Below, piece after piece: positions 59,414-64,000 of a DNA stretch of 64,000 nucleotides. Every line of letters starts with the position of its first letter. Positions within the stretch are counted from its first letter, which is position 1. The DNA is taken from contig NZ_SELT01000010.1 of NCBI RefSeq assembly GCF_004361065.1, positions 1 to 64,000 of the forward strand, written 5' to 3'. The stretch is from Cognatilysobacter terrigena (GTDB lineage: Bacteria; Pseudomonadota; Gammaproteobacteria; Xanthomonadales; Xanthomonadaceae). The notes under the pieces are model-generated. The model saw only the letters and a program-made list of their open reading frames with translations. It was not told the origin of the DNA and did not search any database. A program made the position numbers and the translations under genes.

Positions 59414-59947
59414 ATGGCCACACTCAGAATCCCCGTAACGGCAGCCGACCACATCTTCGGCTCAACCCATGCTGCCGTCACGCTCGTCGAGTACGGCGAC
59501 TATCAATGCCCGCATTGCGCTGTCGCCCAGCTGCCGGTCAAGCAGATTCTGGTGCGCTATGCGGGCAGCGTCATGCTGGTATTCCGGCATTTCCCGTTGA
59601 GCGAGGTGCATCCGATGGCGGGTATGGCGGCGGAAGCTGCCGAGTTCGCCGGAAGTCACATGAAGTTCTGGGAGATGCACGATGCGCTCTTCGCCAATCA
59701 ACCGCGGCTGAGCCCCGAAACGTTGCAGTCGCTGGCGACCGAGCTCGAGCTCTCTGCGCACGCACTGCGTGAAGCGCTCGCGTCGGGGCGATACGCCCCC
59801 AAGGTGCAAGCCGATTTCGTGGGTGGCGTGCGCAGCGGGGTGAACGGCACACCCACGTTCTTCGTCAACGGTGTCCGGCACGACGGCGAGTACTCCGTTG
59901 CCGGCCTCTCTCGAAGCATCGACTGGGCGATGGCGGCGACGACATGA
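59414..59947 (+). CDS. DsbA-like thioredoxin-fold protein without signal peptide
   Basis: A 177-residue DsbA/FrnE-type protein. The redox motif CPHC is at 32-35 (EYGDYQCPHC). The cis-Pro loop is GVNGTPTFFVNG. The helical insert lies between them (about 75-140). No signal peptide or membrane helix is present, so it works in the cytosol, perhaps as reductant for the peroxiredoxin two bases upstream. Similar domains occur fused to NhaA antiporters. The start at 59414 is preferred over the frame upstream that overlaps the peroxiredoxin. Confidence 0.87.
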   Translation: MATLRIPVTAADHIFGSTHAAVTLVEYGDYQCPHCAVAQLPVKQILVRYAGSVMLVFRHFPLSEVHPMAGMAAEAAEFAGSHMKFWEMHDALFANQPRLSPETLQSLATELELSAHALREALASGRYAPKVQADFVGGVRSGVNGTPTFFVNGVRHDGEYSVAGLSRSIDWAMAATT

Positions 59948-60056
59948 GCTGATCCTGCCCTGCCCGGAAATGACAACGATCAAGGCCACCGCGCCACGCA
60001 GCCGGGAAGATCGCGCTGTCAGCGCTCAAGGCTGGCTAGCCGACTAGGGAGTTCCC

Positions 60057-60518
60057 ATGACAAGTACAACGCTTACAACCAGGCTTCGTGGCGCTGACCA
60101 CGAAAGAATCGACCTGCCTCGAGCACCGGGTGGAAAACGGCGTCTGGTGTCGCAATTGCTGCTGGCCGCTGCGCTCGCGCTGGCGTCCGTTGGAAACATC
60201 CAGGCGCAGACGGTCCAATTGGTCGTCGTGGATGTGAAGGCGGTCGCCTTGGGCCTGCAGGCATCGAAGCTGATCGGCATGGACGTGCGTAACGCGAAAG
60301 GCGAGAAGATCGGCACTATCGATGATCTGATCATCATGCCCGGCGTGCGCGTCATTGCAGTGCTGCAGGTCGGGGGATTCCTCGGACTTGGCGGCCATCT
60401 GGTCGCCGTGCCGTTCGACAGCCTCGTCATGACGGCAGGTGGCACCCGCGCATCCCTGCCGGGTGGCACCAAGGAAGCCCTCAGGAAGCTTCCGGAGTTC
60501 CAGTACAAGAAGAAGTAG
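60057..60518 (+). CDS. Exported PRC-barrel protein
   Basis: A 153-residue protein. A long basic N-region (residues 1-30) leads to a signal peptide VSQLLLAAALALASVGNIQA. The PRC-barrel (about 68-120) includes SKLIGMDVRNAKGEKIGTID and DLIIMPGVRVIAVLQVGGF. A short basic tail (QYKKK) ends it. PRC-barrel proteins bind small ligands or RNA-processing partners; the exported ones are little studied. An alternative start could trim the N-region. It lies 109 bp after the DsbA-like gene, so it may be part of the same stress run. Confidence 0.78.
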   Translation: MTSTTLTTRLRGADHERIDLPRAPGGKRRLVSQLLLAAALALASVGNIQAQTVQLVVVDVKAVALGLQASKLIGMDVRNAKGEKIGTIDDLIIMPGVRVIAVLQVGGFLGLGGHLVAVPFDSLVMTAGGTRASLPGGTKEALRKLPEFQYKKK

Positions 60519-60557
60519 CCCGGTGCGGCGTCGAACGCCGCGCCTTGCCGACACGTG

Positions 60558-60590
60558 CAGCGGGCCCGACATTCCATGCGGCCCGCTGTT
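60558..60590 (+). terminator. Weak terminator-like stem after the PRC-barrel gene
   Basis: CAGCGGGCC (60558-60566) pairs with GGCCCGCTG (60580-60588) around a 13-nt loop. Only TT follows, so termination is not certain. A second stem, GCGGCG/CGCCGC (about 60526-60540), lies just before it. Confidence 0.4.
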
Positions 60591-60865
60591 CCGTCGCGAG
60601 CGACCCGACTCAGCCGACGCGCTGCAATGCAGCGGGTCGCAATGACGGCGTTGCGCCACTGTCACCCAACACTTGCTAAAAGTGGCTCAGCTCAGAGGCC
60701 AGTCCTTGAGCACGGTGCCGCATCGGTTTCGCCTGCCCGCTAGCGTGAGCATGCAGTCGCCGCGCACTCCGCATTACATCCGGTCGCGCGGCGCAATGCC
60801 CTGGGAGCAGTGGTGTTGGACCGCGTCAGTCCTGGAACAAAAGCGAAACACAGGTAGCGGCCCGC
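60591..60865 (+). other. Upstream region of the PAS-receiver regulator gene
   Basis: No gene is recognised between the stem-loops after the PRC-barrel gene and the regulator ATG at 60866. Frames on the minus strand in this stretch look non-coding. The regulator's promoter must lie here; I could not identify good -35/-10 pairs. Confidence 0.45.
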
Positions 60866-62188
60866 ATGCTCGATGTTTCGCCCTATTCGTGGGATCCACA
60901 GACCGACGCGCTCGACTGGGACGATCGCATCCGTGCGATGTGGGGATTGGCGCCCGGAGCGCCCGTTGACGTCGACACCTTCAGGGCCGGTGTCCATCCT
61001 GACGATTGGCCGCACGTGGAAGCTTCTATCGCGCAGTGCGTCGATCCAGAGGGCGACGGCATTTACGCCCTCGAATACCGTGTGATCGGCATCGAGGATG
61101 GTGTGGAGCGATGGGTCCAGACATGCGGCCGGACGCTCTTCGAGGATGGGAAGCCCGCCACATTCGCCGGAGCGATCATCGAGATCACTGAGCGCAAGCG
61201 CGACGAAGCGTTATTGCGCGCTCAGGAGCAGCGCTTCCAGGTGTTCGCGGAGAGCACCGATCACCTGCTGTGGATCGCTGACAGCGATTGCGCCGCCTTT
61301 GAATACCTGAGTCCGGCGTACGAACTTATCTGGGGCGCGGCGCTCGGCACATTCGAGCCCACGGTGCAGCATTGGTCCGACACCATGCATCCCCACGACC
61401 GGGCTCAGGCCCTCGCCGGGCTCGACCGCGTCTACGAGGGTGAAGGACAGACGCTCGAATACCGGATCATGCGAACGGACGGGGCAACCCGCTGGATCCG
61501 CGATACGGCATTTCCGATCCGCGACCGACTGGGAAAGGTCCACGGCGCGGCAGGCATCGCACGGGACGTCACGCGTGCATCGTCGTCCCCGGTGTATCTC
61601 GTCGACGCGGACTCGGCGCCACGGCTGATTGCGGTGCTCGGGCGAGCAGGTCACCCGGTCGTGCACTTCGAGTCGGCGAGGGCGTTGCTGAAGTCCGCGA
61701 CCGCCCTGCAGCCGGGGTGTGCGCTGCTCGACGCCCGAAGTTCCGCCGATATCGATCGGTCCACCGTGCGAGAGCTGAAGGCGCGGTGTGGCGGTCTCGA
61801 TATCATCGTGATCGGACGGGAGCGGGATGGCATCGCTGAAGCCGTCGACGTCATGAAAGCCGGGGCAACCGATTTCCTAAGCGCTGAGTCCGAAGACGAT
61901 GATCTGCGGGAGGCGGTCGCGTCGGCGACGGCGAGAACCCAGGCGGCTGCAAGCCGGAGTCGCGTCGCCGAAGCCGCTGGGCGGCGCATTGCTGCACTCT
62001 CGACACGCGAACGGGATGTGCTCGACGGTCTGCTGGGCGGCGGCTCGAACAAGACCATCGCCCGCACATTGGGCATCAGTTCGCGCACCGTCGAGCAGCA
62101 CCGTGCGCATTTGATGGAGCGCATCGGCGCTCGCAGCCTTCTGGAACTCCTTCGAGTGGCGGCGGCTGCCGGCCTGGAACGCGCGTAG
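60866..62188 (+). CDS. PAS-PAS-receiver-LuxR fusion regulator with degenerate receiver
   Basis: A 440-residue soluble protein. Two PAS folds of the PAS_3 kind come first: about 1-110 (YSWDPQTDALDWDDRIRAMW ... FAGAIIEITERKRDE) and about 120-235 (LWIADSDCAAFEYLSPAYEL ... IARDVTRA). A FixJ-like receiver follows (about 241-360): acidic pocket D247/D249 with Ala between them, phosphate-site D289 (CALLDARSS), but the conserved Thr/Ser and Lys positions are not kept (VIGRER, FLSAES). A LuxR/FixJ-type HTH ends it (about 376-435, LSTRERDVLDGLLGGGSNKT). No kinase domain. It probably senses a signal by PAS and binds DNA directly. Confidence 0.85.
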   Translation: MLDVSPYSWDPQTDALDWDDRIRAMWGLAPGAPVDVDTFRAGVHPDDWPHVEASIAQCVDPEGDGIYALEYRVIGIEDGVERWVQTCGRTLFEDGKPATFAGAIIEITERKRDEALLRAQEQRFQVFAESTDHLLWIADSDCAAFEYLSPAYELIWGAALGTFEPTVQHWSDTMHPHDRAQALAGLDRVYEGEGQTLEYRIMRTDGATRWIRDTAFPIRDRLGKVHGAAGIARDVTRASSSPVYLVDADSAPRLIAVLGRAGHPVVHFESARALLKSATALQPGCALLDARSSADIDRSTVRELKARCGGLDIIVIGRERDGIAEAVDVMKAGATDFLSAESEDDDLREAVASATARTQAAASRSRVAEAAGRRIAALSTRERDVLDGLLGGGSNKTIARTLGISSRTVEQHRAHLMERIGARSLLELLRVAAAAGLERA

Positions 62189-62434
62189 TCGCTCCATGTC
62201 GTTCTGGCAACTCCAAGAATGCCGATGGACGTTTGGAAGTGCGTGAGGCAACTCGACTATCGCGCGCGGCCTCAAATGCCTTCAGCGAATGATGCATGCG
62301 GCCCAAACATCCGTTCGCAGATGACTGATCTGCTTGCCCAATCGTTCGATCACATTGCGGAGAACCGCATCGGCCTTCGTCCGTAGGTGATCGCTAGGGA
62401 TGCTGTGATCGTTTGATATTTGCGGTGCGCATCC
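62189..62434 (+). other. 246-bp convergent spacer, nothing recognised
   Basis: Between the PAS regulator and the DUF421 gene on the opposite strand. No gene or clear terminator stem was found. Confidence 0.5.
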
Positions 62435-62917
62435 TTAATCAGCGTCTGCCAGCACCTTTCGCCTTGTGACGCTGAGCACTCCGTTATTTTCCAAAACTGC
62501 GCTGTGGACATCATCGACGCAGGTGCAGCCGGCTTGCCGCAGAGCACTCTGCAGCTCGTGATCCGTCAGGTGCATTCTCGCCATGACGTCCTTGTAGAGC
62601 TTTCCGTTGTGAATGATCAGTTGCGGCCGACCCTCGACGATGGCTTCGATGCGTTTGCTCTTGAACGTCGCGAACCCCACCAGGTAGTTCAGGGCGATCA
62701 GGGTGGTGGCCGAAATCAGCCCGCCGGCAAGAGAGTTGTCGCCGCCGTTCATTGAGTTCTGGACGGCGTTGGACAGCACGAGCAGAAGAACGAGATCAAA
62801 CGGCGCGAGCTGGCCGATCTGCCGCTTTCCGCTTATTCGGATAATCACAATCAGGAAGACGTACACGAGGCCGCTACGCGCGACGAGTTCCCACCAGGGG
62901 ATTGACATGTTCAACAT
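62435..62917 (-). CDS. DUF421 (YetF-type) membrane protein
   Basis: A 160-residue protein of the YetF family. Three N-terminal helices (LVARSGLVYVFLIVIIRISG, LAPFDLVLLLVLSNAVQ, LISATTLIALNYLVGF) and the usual GKRQIGQLAPFDLV motif, then the cytosolic DUF421 domain with VEGRPQLIIHNGKLYKD and MARMHLTDHELQSALRQAG. It is shorter than some relatives but complete. The family is linked to spore germination and stress in Bacillus; in Gram-negatives its role is unknown. Confidence 0.88.
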   Translation of the reverse strand: MLNMSIPWWELVARSGLVYVFLIVIIRISGKRQIGQLAPFDLVLLLVLSNAVQNSMNGGDNSLAGGLISATTLIALNYLVGFATFKSKRIEAIVEGRPQLIIHNGKLYKDVMARMHLTDHELQSALRQAGCTCVDDVHSAVLENNGVLSVTRRKVLADAD

Positions 62918-63254
62918 GAGTGTTGCTCCTCAACGAACGTTGGCGCGGTGGCTGACACGCGGGATAACCGGCACCGCGCAGCCGCGTCGGCTCGGTTGAA
63001 CTGCCAGTGCAACCTGATGATAGGCCTCGCTGTAGGCCGTGGCGGCTACCTGGCAGCGACCGGACGTGGTGGCGCGGATGCCGCTATCGAGCAATCCTCG
63101 TGACCTTCGTCAGGTGTCATGAGCGCCCCGTAGTTCGTACAGTGCTTCGAAACTTGCTCGGCGAGAGGCACCTTGCCCAACTCGTCCCGCCACGCGAACA
63201 CCAAGTGCCACGGTGAAAATTCGCGCACGGCCGGGACCGTTGGGGAGTGGTCCG
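62918..63254 (+). other. 337-bp divergent gap, no gene recognised
   Basis: Lies between the DUF421 gene and the protease gene, so both promoters should be here. A 60-residue minus-strand frame (63046-63228) starts at GTG without a ribosome site and is not accepted as a gene. Confidence 0.5.
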
Positions 63255-64000
63255 ATGAGTCTCGTCTCGATCCGCACGTTCGGCCTTTTCGCCGTCACCG
63301 TAGCTGCGCTCGCCGTTTCGAGTGGTGCCGACGCACTCGTCGTACGACATGACGTCGCGGATGCGGCGTACCTCGCTCGCGAGAGTGAGTTCCCGGCGAT
63401 TTTCAGCCTGTACAGGACTCGCGCCGGCCACCCCGACTGCCTCGCTACGCTGATCGCGCCACGCTATGCCTTGACGGCGGCGCATTGCACCGAGGTCAAG
63501 AAACTTCGTGCTGCGATCGATTCCGGAAGCGGCTACCCGGTGGAAATCGCGGGCCACGCGAACACCGTTGTCGCGCTGATCGTGCCGCCAGCTCGCGTTG
63601 ACGGGTCGCAGCCCGACGTAGCGGTCCTGCGACTGGGTTCGACGGCTGTGGGCATCACGCCCATCACGCCGTATGCGATGAGCGATGAAGTGGGTCGCAT
63701 TGTCCTGATGCCCGGCTGGGGCGGGACGGGCACGGGGAAAACCGGTGCGGGCCCATCAGATGGCTTGTTCCGCGTGGCGGAGAACCGCGTCGATCGAGCA
63801 GAGAACGGTCGCCTGTATTGGATGTTCGACGATCCCGCAGCAGGGCGGGCGCTGACGCTCGAAGGCATCAGCGGCCCGGGTGACAGTGGCGGTCCTGCAC
63901 TGATGCGGACAGCGAATGGCTGGGCGGTCGTCGGCGTAAGTTCGGCACAGCGCAATGGTGACGGGCCAGAGGGCGTCTACGGCGTCGAAGAAGTGTTCGT
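63255..64000 (+). CDS. Secreted trypsin-like serine protease, 3' end cut by the window edge
   Basis: About 248 residues are visible. A signal peptide, MSLVSIRTFGLFAVTVAALA, ends near SGADA. The chymotrypsin-fold triad is visible: His in ALTAAHCTE, Asp in PDVAVLRLG, and Ser in GPGDSGGPALM. DCLATLIAPRYALTAAHC carries the usual Cys pair near the His. The start at 63255 follows GGGGAG by 7 nt. The right edge removes the C-terminus, so any added domain such as a P-domain or calcium-binding tail is not seen. Lysobacter secretes many proteases of this kind. Confidence 0.9.
   Translation, partial: MSLVSIRTFGLFAVTVAALAVSSGADALVVRHDVADAAYLARESEFPAIFSLYRTRAGHPDCLATLIAPRYALTAAHCTEVKKLRAAIDSGSGYPVEIAGHANTVVALIVPPARVDGSQPDVAVLRLGSTAVGITPITPYAMSDEVGRIVLMPGWGGTGTGKTGAGPSDGLFRVAENRVDRAENGRLYWMFDDPAAGRALTLEGISGPGDSGGPALMRTANGWAVVGVSSAQRNGDGPEGVYGVEEVF

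Noticed and set aside
63046-63228. 60-residue minus-strand frame before the protease gene
   Set aside because: GTG start without ribosome site, no homology recognised, and it sits where two divergent promoters are expected.

Overview
The window is 64 kb of GC-rich bacterial chromosome that reads as a gammaproteobacterium of the Xanthomonadaceae/Lysobacteraceae, most like Lysobacter or a close relative. The grounds are the YebC N-terminus beginning [11 protein letters not shown], the gene order yebC-ruvC-ruvA-kup-ruvB-ybgC-tolQRAB-pal-cpoB-queE-queC-tRNA-Lys, pilSR next to sucCD, and weak ribosome binding sites with many GTG/TTG starts. Species cannot be fixed from this sequence alone.

Layout. 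1-5.5 kb (minus strand): type IV pilus control. The two-component pair pilS-pilR is followed by a membrane glycosyltransferase with TPRs that is translationally coupled to pilR, then by the truncated major pilin pilA. pilA carries a near-perfect sigma-54 promoter, the kind that PilR activates. 5.6-7.8 kb: sucC-sucD with a terminator. 7.8-12.2 kb: class I ribonucleotide reductase nrdA-nrdB and a thioesterase. They lie behind a regulatory leader with two NrdR-like boxes over the promoter, a cobalamin riboswitch, and a perfect 9-bp hairpin that hides the nrdA ribosome binding site. 12.2-19 kb: nadE, bamD, rluD, pgeF and small accessory enzymes. 19-25 kb: an AI-2E-type membrane protein and the otsB-GH15-otsA trehalose cluster. 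25-28 kb: clpB with a heat-shock (sigma-32) promoter. 27.8-32 kb: a sirtuin with a CPA2 antiporter, and the ABC-F factor YheS. 32-39 kb: an unknown secreted protein, FmdB-like protein, aspS, a second membrane glycosyltransferase, an acetyltransferase and a hydrolase. 39-51.7 kb: conserved core of Holliday junction (ruvCAB), potassium uptake (kup), cell-envelope (tol-pal) and queuosine (queE, queC) genes, ending at tRNA-Lys.

From tRNA-Lys (51.7 kb) to the right edge the character changes. Genes are sparse and mostly accessory, gaps are long, dispersed repeat-like sequences appear, and there is a broken antiporter fragment. Genes here are a class III aminotransferase, a small secreted protein, a LysR regulator, an ABC-F protein of the ribosome-protection type, a redox/stress run (HdeD-like, peroxiredoxin, DsbA-like, PRC-barrel), a PAS-PAS-receiver-LuxR regulator with a degenerate receiver, a DUF421 membrane protein, and a truncated secreted trypsin-like protease. 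No integrase, IS element or CRISPR array is visible.

The most interesting points are the stacked control of nrdAB by NrdR and B12 with a visible sequestor, the sigma-54 pilA promoter sitting beside its own regulators and a candidate pilin glycosyltransferase, three genes (yheS, ruvB, queE) whose -10 element lies exactly 6 nt before the ATG (candidate leaderless mRNAs), and the orphan PAS-PAS-REC-LuxR fusion.
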